Shown: positions 20,310 through 29,302, counted from the stretch's first letter. The stretch: DNA of 64,000 bases from JBFYTX01 sp963739515 (GCA_963739515.1 CAVUAO010000003.1:682001-746000); one strand, 5' to 3'. A program made the numbers and translations. The notes: generated by a model not told the origin, from the letters alone.

Positions 20310-21172
20310 TGACTAACCCGGCTGTTTCGGCGATGCCGGTATGTAAACGCTCGGTGGTCGCCACCAGCAGTTCCGCCTTCGGCGCGCTGCTCCTGCGCGA
20401 CCTCACCGTGCTGCGTAAAAGCCTGGGCGTTTTCATCGCCCGCACCCTCGTCCAACCTTTCCTGCTGGTCTTTGTCTTCCTCTATGTTTTTCCCTTAATA
20501 GGGGAAGGAGTCGGCGGCAGTTCCGCCGGCGGGCTGGGGACGTTCGCCACGGTGCTGGTGGCGGGCGTGGTCGGCCTTTCGATAATGTTTCAGGGGATAC
20601 AGTCCGTGGCGCTGCCCCTGGCGACCGAGTTCGGCTATACCAAGGAAATCGAAGACCGCGTCCTGGCGCCGCTGCCGGTTTCGCTCGTGGCAATGGGCAA
20701 GGTACTGGCGGGGGCTATCCAGGGGATTATCGCCGCTGTTATCGTCTTCCCCATCGCCGCCGTGGTCCATGCTAAAGGCGTGCACCCGACCCTCGCGGTA
20801 CACTGGCCGCTGCTGCTCACGATGATGCCGCTGACCGCCATCATGACTTCGAGCCTGGGGCTCATCCTGGGGACGCGCATTTCGCCCCGCAATATCAGCG
20901 TCATGTTCGGCTTTATCATCCTGCCGATGACCTTCCTCGGCGGGACATATTATCCCTGGACGCAACTGGCGGCCATCAAGGTCTTCGGCTTTCCGTGGCT
21001 GCAGGCGATAGTATGTATAAATCCTCTGATCTACGTGACGGAGGGATTCCGGGCGGCCCTGACGACCCTGCCGCATATGCAGCTTTACGTGGTCTATCCG
21101 GTGCTCATCGGGTTCTGCGTGTTCTTCCTGTGGGCGGGAATCAGGGGTTTTTATCGCAGGGTGTTGAGCTAA
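20309..21172 (+). CDS. ABC-2 type transporter permease (DrrB-like)
   Basis: The 287-residue protein has six hydrophobic segments and the ABC-2 signature region (LGLILGTRISPRNISVMFGFIILPMTFLGGTYYPW). It overlaps the ATPase gene by one base and forms the membrane half of the same exporter. The substrate is unknown. Confidence 0.88.
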   Translation: MTNPAVSAMPVCKRSVVATSSSAFGALLLRDLTVLRKSLGVFIARTLVQPFLLVFVFLYVFPLIGEGVGGSSAGGLGTFATVLVAGVVGLSIMFQGIQSVALPLATEFGYTKEIEDRVLAPLPVSLVAMGKVLAGAIQGIIAAVIVFPIAAVVHAKGVHPTLAVHWPLLLTMMPLTAIMTSSLGLILGTRISPRNISVMFGFIILPMTFLGGTYYPWTQLAAIKVFGFPWLQAIVCINPLIYVTEGFRAALTTLPHMQLYVVYPVLIGFCVFFLWAGIRGFYRRVLS

Positions 21173-21218
21173 TAAACCCCACTCCTTCATCTTCTCAAAG
21201 AAATCCATCCCCCTGTAT

Positions 21219-21288
21219 CCCCGTTCCTTTGCCAAAGGAAGGGGGAAGAAATAAAAAGAGGGGTCTGCACCCCTCTTAGACGCCCCGG
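21219..21288. repeat. Dispersed palindromic element, copy 3
   Basis: It has CCCC-g-TTCCTTT against AAAGGAA-g-GGGG, then AAGAGGGG/CCCCTCTT (21256-21277) and tail AGACGCCCCGG. The tail overlaps the 3' end of the next minus-strand gene and supplies its stop codon. Confidence 0.75.
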
Positions 21289-22640
21289 TTTTTAGGCTGT
21301 GGCGAGCCGGGCACTCTAAACTTACTATTATTGATGCGCGGTATCGGTGTTTCTTTCGGCCTCGCGGCCTGCGGCGCCCAGTCGTAGGGGGCGCGGTAGG
21401 CGCGGTAAATCAGGGTCATTTTTAACATCCGGTGCGTGTAAGGGCTGAGGTATTCCCAGACGATCTCCTGTCCCCCCGTGACCTCGATGATGCGGCCGCC
21501 GTTGCCCTCCGTGATGAGCGTGTTGCCATTGGGGAGGCGCTGCGCCGAGCTGACGAAACTGCTATAGAGTCGATTTCCACCCGGTCCGGGCGCCGGCGCC
21601 GGATATTGCCACTTGATATCGAGGGTAAGCGGGTCGAATTCCAGCACCCGTGAAAAGTCCCGCAGGGCGTTATCGATGCCCGTGGGCGCTCCGGGGTTGG
21701 GGGCGCCGTAGCCGGCCGCGCCGCCGTTATCGAAGACCAGGATATTGCCTTCCCCCGGTAATCCCCGGGGAACCAGGTGGGCGTGGTGCTGGCCGATAAT
21801 CTGTCCTATTTTACGGAGGGCCTTGCTGGAGGTGAAATCAGGTCCGAGCTGCCAGACTATTTTCCCCGTTTTCCTAGCGATAATGGCGATGATGTTTGCC
21901 TGGCGGCCGTCCCAGATGATATTGTCAGGGTGAAAACGCTTATCACCGGCCTCGTAGAGTCGATTGGGCCCGAGCAAGGACATCGAATTCATGTGCATCC
22001 AGTCGCCCATGCCGCCGCCGGCGGGTTTCATGCCGGGGTTACGCGCCAGAGTCCTTTTTGCCCGGGCACTGAAGCCCATCTCTCCGAAGTGGTCGCTGCA
22101 GACCCACTCCCAGGTAATTTTGCCCCGGTGATCAATCTCGATAATCGTATCATCAACCAAGGGCTTTTCGCTTATCTCCGGGTTGATCAGGTTCTTGTGG
22201 CAGAGCAGCAGGGTTTTCCCATCGGGTTTGAGTTCCAGTCCGGGGACATAATAGCCCACCGGATTGCCCTCCCGCTGGTAGTCGTGGTGCTGGCGCGCCA
22301 TCCAGCGCGGCGCCTGGCGCGGGTCTTTAACGAGCTCGTATCTAGCGAACTTCCAGACGATATTGCCTTCCCAGTCCGCTTCCACGAGGTCGACCATATC
22401 CTGGTAGCCGTATTTAAAGTTGCGCACGCCGGTGCTGCCCAGGATATGCCCGCCGGGGAGCATTTTATTGGGGAAGCCGTCGAGGCCTTGCCAGCGGTTG
22501 ACGACGTTGCCGTTCATGTCTATCAGCACCGCGCCGTAGCCGTTATTCCGGTGAAGCTCCGACTGGAACAAAGTGAAGCCGTTCCAGCATTTCTCCGGAT
22601 AATAGATAGTCGTACCGGTGGGATATACGGATGGAGGCAT
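21276..22640 (-). CDS. Arylsulfotransferase (ASST)-like beta-propeller protein
   Basis: The 454-residue protein has repeated blades with PGGHIL, PNGNTLITEGNGGRIIEV and EIDHRGKITWEW, the pattern of ASST/PQQ-like propellers. A histidine-rich motif (QHHAHLVP) is consistent with the active-site histidines of arylsulfate sulfotransferases, which transfer sulfate between phenols. No signal peptide is seen, unlike many periplasmic ASSTs. The last residues (NRGV and stop) are encoded by the tail of a dispersed repeat. Function beyond the fold is tentative. Confidence 0.75.
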   Translation of the reverse strand: MPPSVYPTGTTIYYPEKCWNGFTLFQSELHRNNGYGAVLIDMNGNVVNRWQGLDGFPNKMLPGGHILGSTGVRNFKYGYQDMVDLVEADWEGNIVWKFARYELVKDPRQAPRWMARQHHDYQREGNPVGYYVPGLELKPDGKTLLLCHKNLINPEISEKPLVDDTIIEIDHRGKITWEWVCSDHFGEMGFSARAKRTLARNPGMKPAGGGMGDWMHMNSMSLLGPNRLYEAGDKRFHPDNIIWDGRQANIIAIIARKTGKIVWQLGPDFTSSKALRKIGQIIGQHHAHLVPRGLPGEGNILVFDNGGAAGYGAPNPGAPTGIDNALRDFSRVLEFDPLTLDIKWQYPAPAPGPGGNRLYSSFVSSAQRLPNGNTLITEGNGGRIIEVTGGQEIVWEYLSPYTHRMLKMTLIYRAYRAPYDWAPQAARPKETPIPRINNSKFRVPGSPQPKNRGV

Positions 22641-22731
22641 AATTCCCTCCTGTAAAAAAAGGATTTGAGAACAGTATATGTTCTGGCGTTCATTATGGCA
22701 ATTCTAGTTCCAGTACCTCACCCCCTAGACC

Positions 22732-22821
22732 CCCTCTCCAAACGGCTAGCATTAGTTAAAGGCAGGAAGAGATGTTTGTTTGGAGAGGGCGAATAGAGAA
22801 AGAGGGGCTGGCGCCCCTCTT
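22732..22821. repeat. Dispersed palindromic element, copy 4
   Basis: Outer arms CCCTCTCCAAAC (22732-22743) and GTTTGGAGAGGG (22778-22789) are perfect. The inner hairpin AAGAGGGGC/GCCCCTCTT (22800-22821) and tail AAACGCCCCG follow. The tip bases differ from copy 1 but remain paired. Confidence 0.8.
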
Positions 22822-22846
22822 AAACGCCCCGTTTGAGTAGTAAAAA

Positions 22847-22872
22847 AAGAGGGGGCATTTATGCCCCCTCTT
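22847..22872 (-). terminator. Strong intrinsic terminator of the heat-shock operon
   Basis: A perfect 12-bp stem AAGAGGGGGCAT/ATGCCCCCTCTT with a 2-base loop is followed, on the minus strand, by seven T residues (complement of A 22842-22848). It lies 27 bases past the stop of the last gene of hrcA-grpE-dnaK. Confidence 0.85.
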
Positions 22873-22898
22873 AAAGAATCTATAATCCAGTCTAAGAG

Positions 22899-23048
22899 TT
22901 ATTTCCTGGCCGCTTCTTTCCTGATAGTCTCTACCTTCTTGTCCGACCTCGTGTCCCGGCCGTCTTTATTTCTTACCGTGCCCGGCGGCAGGCCGAGGTC
23001 TTTCTCGAGGTTGCCTACCAGTTTATCGCCCCTGACCTTTTTAGGCAT
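22899..23048 (-). CDS. Small basic protein downstream of dnaK (49 residues)
   Basis: ATG at 23048 and TAA at 22899 define a short lysine/arginine-rich protein: MPKKVRGDKLVGNLEKDLGL at the start, TIRKEAARK at the end. It begins 18 bases after dnaK and ends just before the terminator, so it is probably part of the heat-shock operon. The KDLGLPPGTVRNKDGRDTRSD segment looks ordered and conserved rather than random, but I know no family. The ribosome-binding site is weak. Confidence 0.6.
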   Translation of the reverse strand: MPKKVRGDKLVGNLEKDLGLPPGTVRNKDGRDTRSDKKVETIRKEAARK

Positions 23049-23065
23049 AACCCTTTTGGTACCAA

Positions 23066-24997
23066 TTACACCTCCCGGAACTCGCCCTCCACCGTGCCCT
23101 CGTCACCGCCCTGTCCACCTTCTCCTCCCGGAGGCGGTGGAGGCGGCGGCTGCTGTTGCCCGCCGGGCGGCGGAGGCGGCTGCTGGCGGTATATCGCCTG
23201 GCCGATCTTCTGCATGGTCTCGTTGAGCTCCTGCGTGGCGCGCTTGATAGCCTCGGTATCCGAGCCCTGCAGGGCGCTCTTCACCGCGGCGACCTTGCCT
23301 TCGACCTCGCTATTGAGGTCGGCGGGAATCTTATCTTTATTTTCTCTTAAAGTCTTCTCCGCCTGGTACGCCATGGTGTCCGCCATGTTCCTGGTCTCGA
23401 TTTCCTCGCGGTGTTTGGTGTCCTCGGCGGCGTGCATCTCCGCCTCTCGCTGCATCTTGTTGACCTCGTCTTTGGAAAGGCCGCTGGAAGCGGTGATGGT
23501 GATTTTTTGCTCTTTGCCGGTACCCTTGTCCTGCGCCCGTACATTGAGGATGCCGTTGGCATCCAGGTCGAACGTGACCTCAATCTGCGGGACGCCCCGC
23601 GGCGCCGGCAGTATGCCGTCGAGCATGAATCGTCCCAGGGTGCGGTTATCGTTAGCCATGGGCCGCTCGCCCTGGAGGACGTGAATCTCCACGCCCGGCT
23701 GGCTGTCCGCCGCCGTGCTGAAGATCTGGCTCTTGGCGGTGGGGATGGTGGTATTGCGCGGTATGAGCGGCGTGGCTACGCCACCGAGGGTCTCGATGCC
23801 CAGCGTTAAAGGCGTGACGTCCAGGAGTAATACATCTTTAACCTCGCCCTTGAGCACGCCGGCCTGTATCGCCGCGCCGACGGCCACCACCTCGTCCGGG
23901 TTGACGCTCTTGTTCGGCTCCTTGCCGAAGAACTGCTTGACCTTGTCCTGCACCAGCGGCATGCGGGTCTGCCCGCCCACCAGTATCACCTCGTCAATCT
24001 GGGCGGCGGTCTTGCCGCTATCGGTCAGCGCCTGCCGGCACGGGCCCATCGTCTTATCGACGAGGTCCATGACCAGCTGTTCCAGCTTGGACCTCGTGAG
24101 CGTAATATTTAAGTGTTTGGGGCCGCTGGCGTCAGCGGTGATAAAGGGCAGGTTGACCTCGGTCTGCTGCACGGAGGAAAGCTCGATTTTCGCCTTTTCC
24201 CCGGCTTCCTTGAGCCGCTGTAATGCCGTCTTATCCTTGCTCAGGTCGATGCCCTGGTCTTTCTTGAACTCGGTTATCAGCCAGTCCATAATCCGCTGGT
24301 CGAAGTCGTCGCCGCCCAGATGGGTATCGCCGTTGGTGGACTTTACCTGGAAGGTGCCTTCGCCCAGCTCGAGGACGGAGATATCGAAGGTACCGCCCCC
24401 GAGGTCGTACACGGCGACCGTTTCGTCGCCTTTTTTATCGAGCCCGTAGGCCAGCGCGGCCGCCGTGGGCTCGTTGATGATTCTTAAGACGTTCAGTCCG
24501 GCGATCGCGCCGGCGTCTTTGGTAGCCTGACGCTGGGCGTCGTTAAAGTACGCCGGCACGGTGATGACCGCCTCGGTGACCTTTTCTCCGAGGTAGGCCT
24601 CGGCATCGGTCTTGAGCTTCTGCAAAATCATCGCCGAAATTTCCGGCGGACTGTATTCTTTGCCGCCCATCAGCACTTTAACTTCGTTATTAGCGCCTTT
24701 GACGACTTTATACGTCTTGCGGCGGGCGTCTTCCTCGACGGGCAACTCGCGGCCGGCCGGCTCGCCCCACTTCCTCCCCATGAAACGCTTGATGCTGTAG
24801 ACGGTGTTTTCCGGGTTGGTGATGGCCTGCCGTTTGGCGATCTGCCCCACGAGCCTTTCGCCGTTTTTATTTATCGCGACCACCGAGGGTATCAGTCGAC
24901 TTCCCTCGGAGCTGGTTATCACGACCGGTTCGCCCCCCTCCAGTACCGCCACCTCGCTAAAGGTGGTCCCCAGGTCAATGCCTACTGCTTTTGCCAT
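23066..24997 (-). CDS. dnaK: Molecular chaperone DnaK (Hsp70)
   Basis: DnaK binds unfolded peptides in an ATP cycle driven by DnaJ and GrpE. The 643 residues include the ATPase signatures GIDLGTTFSEVAV, YDLGGGTFDISVLELG and VILVGGQTRMP. The substrate-binding domain follows (LLDVTPLTLGIETLGG, LGRFMLDGI). An unusual C-terminal tail after about residue 600 is rich in Pro/Gly/Gln (two runs of five to seven prolines) before the usual acidic EGEFREV end. GrpE and HrcA lie upstream; dnaJ is not adjacent. Confidence 0.97.
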   Translation of the reverse strand: MAKAVGIDLGTTFSEVAVLEGGEPVVITSSEGSRLIPSVVAINKNGERLVGQIAKRQAITNPENTVYSIKRFMGRKWGEPAGRELPVEEDARRKTYKVVKGANNEVKVLMGGKEYSPPEISAMILQKLKTDAEAYLGEKVTEAVITVPAYFNDAQRQATKDAGAIAGLNVLRIINEPTAAALAYGLDKKGDETVAVYDLGGGTFDISVLELGEGTFQVKSTNGDTHLGGDDFDQRIMDWLITEFKKDQGIDLSKDKTALQRLKEAGEKAKIELSSVQQTEVNLPFITADASGPKHLNITLTRSKLEQLVMDLVDKTMGPCRQALTDSGKTAAQIDEVILVGGQTRMPLVQDKVKQFFGKEPNKSVNPDEVVAVGAAIQAGVLKGEVKDVLLLDVTPLTLGIETLGGVATPLIPRNTTIPTAKSQIFSTAADSQPGVEIHVLQGERPMANDNRTLGRFMLDGILPAPRGVPQIEVTFDLDANGILNVRAQDKGTGKEQKITITASSGLSKDEVNKMQREAEMHAAEDTKHREEIETRNMADTMAYQAEKTLRENKDKIPADLNSEVEGKVAAVKSALQGSDTEAIKRATQELNETMQKIGQAIYRQQPPPPPGGQQQPPPPPPPGGEGGQGGDEGTVEGEFREV

Positions 24998-24998
24998 T

Positions 24999-25554
24999 TT
25001 ATTCTGCCTCCTTCGTGTCTGCTTCCTTTTCCGTGTCTTCTTTATTGCCGCTGCCCACCACGACTTTGGCGGGGCGGATGAGTTTATCGTTTAACATATA
25101 GCCTTTTTGTAATTCCCCGATGACCGTGCCTTCCTCGCCTTTTGCCTGGCGGAGGGCTTCGTGGAAATTCGGGTCGAACGCCATGCCCAGGCATAAAATC
25201 GGCTTGACGCCCTGCCCTTCGAGGACGGTCTTAAACTTGCGTGCCACCAGCCTCACGCCTTCCACCCAGTCGTCTCCGGCGTACTCTTCCGGCACCGCAT
25301 CCAGCGCCCGCTCCAGGTCGTCGAGGACGGGCAGGATGCTGCAGACCAGGTTGGCGTTGGCGAAGCTGTTAAAATCCTTTCTTTCCTGCTCGTTGCGCCG
25401 CTTGTAGTTAATGAAGTCGGCCTGCGTCCGCTGCCAGGCGGCGAGGTATTCATCGGCTTTTTGCTTCTCCGCCGCGAGCGCTTTTTCCAGCTCTCCGATA
25501 GCCTCGGCGCGCCGCGGGTTCGTTATTTTCGATTTCTTCCGGTTCGGTCGTCAT
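24999..25554 (-). CDS. grpE: Nucleotide exchange factor GrpE (frameshifted)
   Basis: GrpE releases ADP from DnaK. ATG at 25554 overlaps the hrcA stop. The first residues MTTEPEEIENNEPAA are followed in another frame by AEAIGELEKALAAEKQKADEYL, and then the family core WQRTQADFINYKRRNEQER and LPVLDDLERAL. One surplus base near 25509 in the GCGGCGCGCC run breaks the frame. Removing it gives about 184 residues, normal for GrpE. A sequence error is likely because the partner genes are intact. Confidence 0.85.
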
Positions 25555-26597
25555 GACTGTTTTCCCTGATCGCCATAAATTTCCCGACCGTAAAGTCCGG
25601 CCAGCAGCTGGGTCAGCACCGATGACAGGTAATAGACCGTGGGTATGGTGCGGGTATAGGGCATCCGGGTGGGACCCACCACCGCGATGGTGCCGGCGGC
25701 TTCCTCGGGCAGGCCGTATCGGGAGATGACCACGCTGCAGTTCTGGACGGCTTCGTTCTGGTTTTCCTTGCCGATAATGACCTGCACCCCGTGCCGCCTC
25801 AGACTTTCCGGCACGATGACCTTCAACAGCCCGCGCCCTTCGACGAGCTCCATCAAGGACCGCATCTGGTCGCTGTGGGCGAACTCCGGCTGATTCAAGA
25901 TAAAATGCCACCCTTCGAGGTAGGGCTCCTGGTATTCCTGTTTATCCTCCGCCTGCATGATTTCCACCAGGTAGTCGGCGGCCTGCTTTTCCAGCGGGGA
26001 CGGCTCTATTTTCCTGGCGGCAATCTGGCTGGCGGTTAGACCATTGTAAATCGAGTTCATCTTATCGCTGGCAATGGTCAGCGCCGGCTGAGAGACCGGC
26101 TCGCTGAAATTGACCAGCTTTTGCTTTACTTTGGCACCGTCGAGGACGACGACCGCCAGGGCCTGGGTATCGTGCACGGCGATGAGCTCCAGGTGCTTAA
26201 GCTTGCAGTCGGTCGATCTGGGGAGGCTCACCACGGCCACGTTCTGCACCAGCCGCGCCAGCAGGGTGGCGGTAAGGCTCACCCACGCTTCGACTTCCTT
26301 TTCCGCCTGGTGGAAGGTGTGGCTGATGAGGTGCTGCTCTTCCGGGGGGAGCCTGACGGACTCGATCGACTCCACGTAGTGACGGTAGCCCTTGTCCGAG
26401 GGGATACAGCCCGCCGAGGTATGCAGCCGCAGGAGATAGCCTTCCCTTTCCAGGTAAGCCATCTCATTGCGGATGGTAGCGGGGCTGACGCCCAAGCGGG
26501 CATTATCGGCGATATCCTGCGAGGGGACCGCCACCGCATTTTCGATATACTGCCGGACGATATAGTTTAAGATTTTACTGCTTCGGTCAACCAGCAT
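25551..26597 (-). CDS. hrcA: Heat-inducible transcription repressor HrcA
   Basis: HrcA represses chaperone genes by binding CIRCE. The 348-residue product has the N-terminal winged helix (ILNYIVRQYIENAVAVPSQDIADNARLGVSPATIRNEMAYLEREGYL) and the GAF-like and dimerisation regions ending in VVGPTRMPYTRTIPTVYYLSSVLTQLL. It leads the hrcA-grpE-dnaK operon and has CIRCE immediately upstream, so it is probably autoregulated. Confidence 0.96.
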   Translation of the reverse strand: MLVDRSSKILNYIVRQYIENAVAVPSQDIADNARLGVSPATIRNEMAYLEREGYLLRLHTSAGCIPSDKGYRHYVESIESVRLPPEEQHLISHTFHQAEKEVEAWVSLTATLLARLVQNVAVVSLPRSTDCKLKHLELIAVHDTQALAVVVLDGAKVKQKLVNFSEPVSQPALTIASDKMNSIYNGLTASQIAARKIEPSPLEKQAADYLVEIMQAEDKQEYQEPYLEGWHFILNQPEFAHSDQMRSLMELVEGRGLLKVIVPESLRRHGVQVIIGKENQNEAVQNCSVVISRYGLPEEAAGTIAVVGPTRMPYTRTIPTVYYLSSVLTQLLAGLYGREIYGDQGKQS

Positions 26598-26608
26598 TTC
26601 AGTCTCCG

Positions 26609-26635
26609 TTAGCAGTCGGGATAGGAGAGTGCTAA
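26609..26635 (-). promoter_or_regulatory. CIRCE element
   Basis: TTAGCAGTC-N9-GAGTGCTAA matches the CIRCE consensus (TTAGCACTC-N9-GAGTGCTAA) with a single change in one arm. It lies 11 bases upstream of the hrcA start and downstream of the promoter. Confidence 0.95.
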
Positions 26636-26643
26636 CAATAATA

Positions 26644-26673
26644 AATGTATCATTTTTATACGTGTTTTGTCAA
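26644..26673 (-). promoter_or_regulatory. Sigma-A promoter of the hrcA operon
   Basis: On the minus strand TTGACA (26673-26668) and TACATT (26649-26644) are 18 bases apart, placing the start point at or near CIRCE. Confidence 0.75.
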
Positions 26674-26733
26674 GAGATAAAACTCACAAAGCCGTGGGTT
26701 TTGCGGTTACTAAATGATAGCCCACCCCTTAAT

Positions 26734-26821
26734 CCCCTCTCCAGCCAGAAACATCGATAAGTGCCTGTGAATAATTATGGCTGGAGAGGGGAGTGTAGGG
26801 AGAGGGGGCAAAGCCCCCTCT
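26734..26821. repeat. Dispersed palindromic element, copy 5
   Basis: Arms CCCCTCTCCAGCCA (26734-26747) and TGGCTGGAGAGGGG (26778-26791) are perfect. The inner hairpin AGAGGGGGC/GCCCCCTCT (26801-26821) follows. The tips (CAGCCA) differ from copies 1 and 4 yet stay paired. Confidence 0.8.
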
Positions 26822-26831
26822 CATAATCTTT

Positions 26832-26886
26832 CCCCTCTCAAACAGACTATAAATTACGCGACAAGGGTAAATTTGTTTGAGAGGGG
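26832..26886. repeat. Dispersed palindromic element, copy 6
   Basis: Arms CCCCTCTCAAACA (26832-26844) and TGTTTGAGAGGGG (26874-26886) are perfect and close to copy 1. It lies in tandem with copy 5. With CIRCE and the promoter these fill most of the 26598-27009 gap. Confidence 0.8.
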
Positions 26887-27009
26887 TTCACCCTGAGGGT
26901 TTCTCCCTGAAGGGGATAAAGGGGGTAAGCACCGAACATTAATCCGAAGTAAAAAGCTCACGCTCACTCTTTCCTTGACCCGCAAAGCTGAATATATTAG
27001 AATATAAAC

Positions 27010-27642
27010 GTGGATATTACCTGGTTAGGCCTGTCCTGCTTCCGCATCCGGGGCAGTCAGGCTATCATCATCACCGACCCTTTTCCGCCCGGCCTGGGCT
27101 ATACCCTGGGCAAGCAGACCGCGGATATCGTGACGGTCAGCCATGCGCACCCTTCGCACTCGTACGACCAGGGCATTAACAGCGAGCACCGGCTGGTCAA
27201 GGGCCCCGGCGAGTACGAAATCAGCGGCGTCTTGATACTGGGAATCAATACTTATCACGACTCCGTCAAGGGGCAGTCCCGCGGGAAAAATACCATTTAC
27301 CTGATGGAAATCGACGGAATCAATGTGCTGCACCTGGGCGACCTCGGGCACGTGCTGGGGGACGAACCGGCGGAGGAAATCGGCAATGTGGATATATTGC
27401 TGGTGCCGGTGGGGGGCGTCTCAACGATAAATGCCGCCATGGCCGCCGAGGTCATCCGCAAACTCGAGCCTAAAGTGGTCATCCCGATGCACTATAAAAC
27501 GCCGAAATCCGACCGCGACCTGGAGCCGGTGGAGAATTTCCTCAAGGAGATGGGGAAGACCGGGGTGGAGCCCCGCCCCAAGTTCACCGTGAGCCGGTCG
27601 AACCTGCCCATCAGTACTGAAGTTATCGTGCTGGCGGTTTAA
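27010..27642 (+). CDS. Metallo-beta-lactamase-fold hydrolase
   Basis: The 210-residue protein resembles L-ascorbate-6-phosphate lactonase-like/UPF0173 metal-dependent hydrolases. It has the metal motif SHAHPSH in place of HxHxDH, then GPGEYEISGV, HLGDLGH and VIPMHYKT. The start is GTG 27010. The Asp of the usual HxHxDH is replaced by Ser, so metal binding may be altered. The substrate is unknown. Confidence 0.8.
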   Translation: MDITWLGLSCFRIRGSQAIIITDPFPPGLGYTLGKQTADIVTVSHAHPSHSYDQGINSEHRLVKGPGEYEISGVLILGINTYHDSVKGQSRGKNTIYLMEIDGINVLHLGDLGHVLGDEPAEEIGNVDILLVPVGGVSTINAAMAAEVIRKLEPKVVIPMHYKTPKSDRDLEPVENFLKEMGKTGVEPRPKFTVSRSNLPISTEVIVLAV

Positions 27643-27664
27643 AGATTTGCTTTACACGCCCGTG

Positions 27665-28405
27665 TTAAATGTCCCTGTCGTTTAAAAATTCCACCAGCAA
27701 TTTATTGAACTCTTCCCGGTCCTCTTTATTGGGGGCGTGCCCGTACCCCGGCATCACTACCAGCTTTGCGCCGGGAATCAGCTTCACCGCGCGGCGGGCA
27801 TGGGCTAAAGGCATATAGGGGTCAAGGCGTTTCCAGACGATAAGCGTGGGCGTCTTCAGCCCGCGCAGGACGTCGTCGCCAACGTTATTATAGTCGTCGC
27901 CTTCTCTTGCCAGGAACCGGGGAAAGGGCTGCGGCCGGTTCATCAGCTTGCGCAGCGCCCAGAAAAAAGTAAACAGGAAGCTCCCCAGGGGGCTCATCTT
28001 ACCCAGACCGGAAGCGTCCGTCACGATGAGTTTATCAATCCGTTCCTGCCGTTTCAAGGCCGCGTCCAGGCAGACCCGGGCGCCGAAAGAATGCCCCACG
28101 AGGGACGTTTTTGGCAGTTGAAACGCGTCGATGAATCCCAGCAAGAAGTCGCTAAAGTCCGAGAGGTAATAGCCCGCCGCGTTTCGGTCGCTCTGCCCGA
28201 AGCCGGGAAGGTCGGGGGCGTAAAAAGTGAAACGATTGGCCAGGGACGCCATGGTCTCCGCCCAGTCCCGGGAGTCGCTGGCGCCGCCGTGCACCAGCAC
28301 CACCGGCGGGCCGCTGCCGGCTTTCAGGTAATGTGTCCGGTGGCCGTTTATGTTCAGCCAGAGGCTTTCTATCCCGGTGGAGTCTGTTTCAGGCGGTTTT
28401 ATCAT
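27665..28405 (-). CDS. Alpha/beta hydrolase
   Basis: The 246-residue alpha/beta-hydrolase fold has oxyanion motif LVHGGASDS, nucleophile elbow GHSFG, the acid residue in KRLDPYMP and catalytic His in GYGHAPN. The substrate is unknown. Its start overlaps the stop of the upstream selenium-associated LysR gene, so the two are translationally coupled. Confidence 0.85.
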   Translation of the reverse strand: MIKPPETDSTGIESLWLNINGHRTHYLKAGSGPPVVLVHGGASDSRDWAETMASLANRFTFYAPDLPGFGQSDRNAAGYYLSDFSDFLLGFIDAFQLPKTSLVGHSFGARVCLDAALKRQERIDKLIVTDASGLGKMSPLGSFLFTFFWALRKLMNRPQPFPRFLAREGDDYNNVGDDVLRGLKTPTLIVWKRLDPYMPLAHARRAVKLIPGAKLVVMPGYGHAPNKEDREEFNKLLVEFLNDRDI

Positions 28406-29298
28406 TTGGATGCCGCGAGCCTGACGAAATTGAGGAACTCCTCGTGCAGGCGCGAGACGATTCTTTCTTTACGATAGACGCAGTAGAAGTCCCGGCTCAA
28501 CATTAAGCCGCGTACGCCGACCTGCTTCACCCGACCCGGCGCCAGGCCCTTTTTCACCGCCACGTCGGAGACGAAGGCGATGCCGGCGCCGTCGGCCACG
28601 GCGAGTATTACCGCCTGGGTGCTCCCCAGCACGAGGTGCGGCGTCCATTTTCTGATATCGACCCCGGCTTTGGAGAGCAGTCCCTGCAGGCTGCGCTGCG
28701 TGCCGGACGTTGCCTCGCGGAAGATGAAAGGCTCGCCTTCCAGTTCGTCCGGCGCTACCTCGCCTCTTTTGGCAAAAGGGTGTTCCGGCGGCACGATAAG
28801 GACGATTTCGTCGCCGGCTATCTTAAAAGAGTCGAGGTCCTGTCCCTCCGGCGCGAAGCCGCAGAAACCCACCTCGTAGGTGTTATCGCGTATCCGGGCG
28901 ATGACCGCAGCCGAATCGGAGACGTCCACCTGAATTTTCACGGCCGGATGTAGTTGTTTGAATTTAGCGAGGAGCGGCGGCAGCAGGTATTCGCCCGGGA
29001 TGGTGCTGGCGCCGATAAGCAGGTCGCCGGCGACCTCGTCGCGCATTTGTTCCAGGTCGTGCCGGAGCTGCTCGCGCTCTTTCCCGACGCTTTCCGCAAA
29101 GCCGAGGAGTCGTCGGCCGGCTTTAGTCAGCGTAATCGCCCGCTGGCTGCGGTCGATAAGCCTTATCCCCAGCTCCTGCTCCAGTTTTTGTATCTGGAAA
29201 GACACCGCCGGCTGGCTGATGCCGAGCATCCTGGCCACCTCGGAAAAGCTGCCCAGCCTAGCCACTTCCCGGAAGGTATAAAGCTGTTCGATGTTCAT
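28402..29298 (-). CDS. LysR-family regulator, selenium-metabolism-associated type
   Basis: The 298-residue protein has the LysR winged helix (MNIEQLYTFREVARLGSFSEVARMLGISQPAVSFQIQKLEQELG) and a periplasmic-binding-like effector domain. It is divergent from yedF-selD, the usual context of the selenium-metabolism-associated LysR subgroup. A 15-bp palindrome with T-N11-A lies between the two units. The effector ligand is unknown. Confidence 0.85.
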   Translation of the reverse strand: MNIEQLYTFREVARLGSFSEVARMLGISQPAVSFQIQKLEQELGIRLIDRSQRAITLTKAGRRLLGFAESVGKEREQLRHDLEQMRDEVAGDLLIGASTIPGEYLLPPLLAKFKQLHPAVKIQVDVSDSAAVIARIRDNTYEVGFCGFAPEGQDLDSFKIAGDEIVLIVPPEHPFAKRGEVAPDELEGEPFIFREATSGTQRSLQGLLSKAGVDIRKWTPHLVLGSTQAVILAVADGAGIAFVSDVAVKKGLAPGRVKQVGVRGLMLSRDFYCVYRKERIVSRLHEEFLNFVRLAASK

Positions 29299-29302
29299 TC
29301 TT

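Noticed and set aside
23094..23684. Cys/Gly/Pro-rich frame opposite the dnaK 3' end
   Set aside because: It is the complement of the DnaK proline-rich tail and substrate-binding region.
25253..25453. Separate 66-codon gene between grpE and hrcA
   Set aside because: It is a wrong-frame reading inside grpE; the GrpE core motifs lie in another frame.
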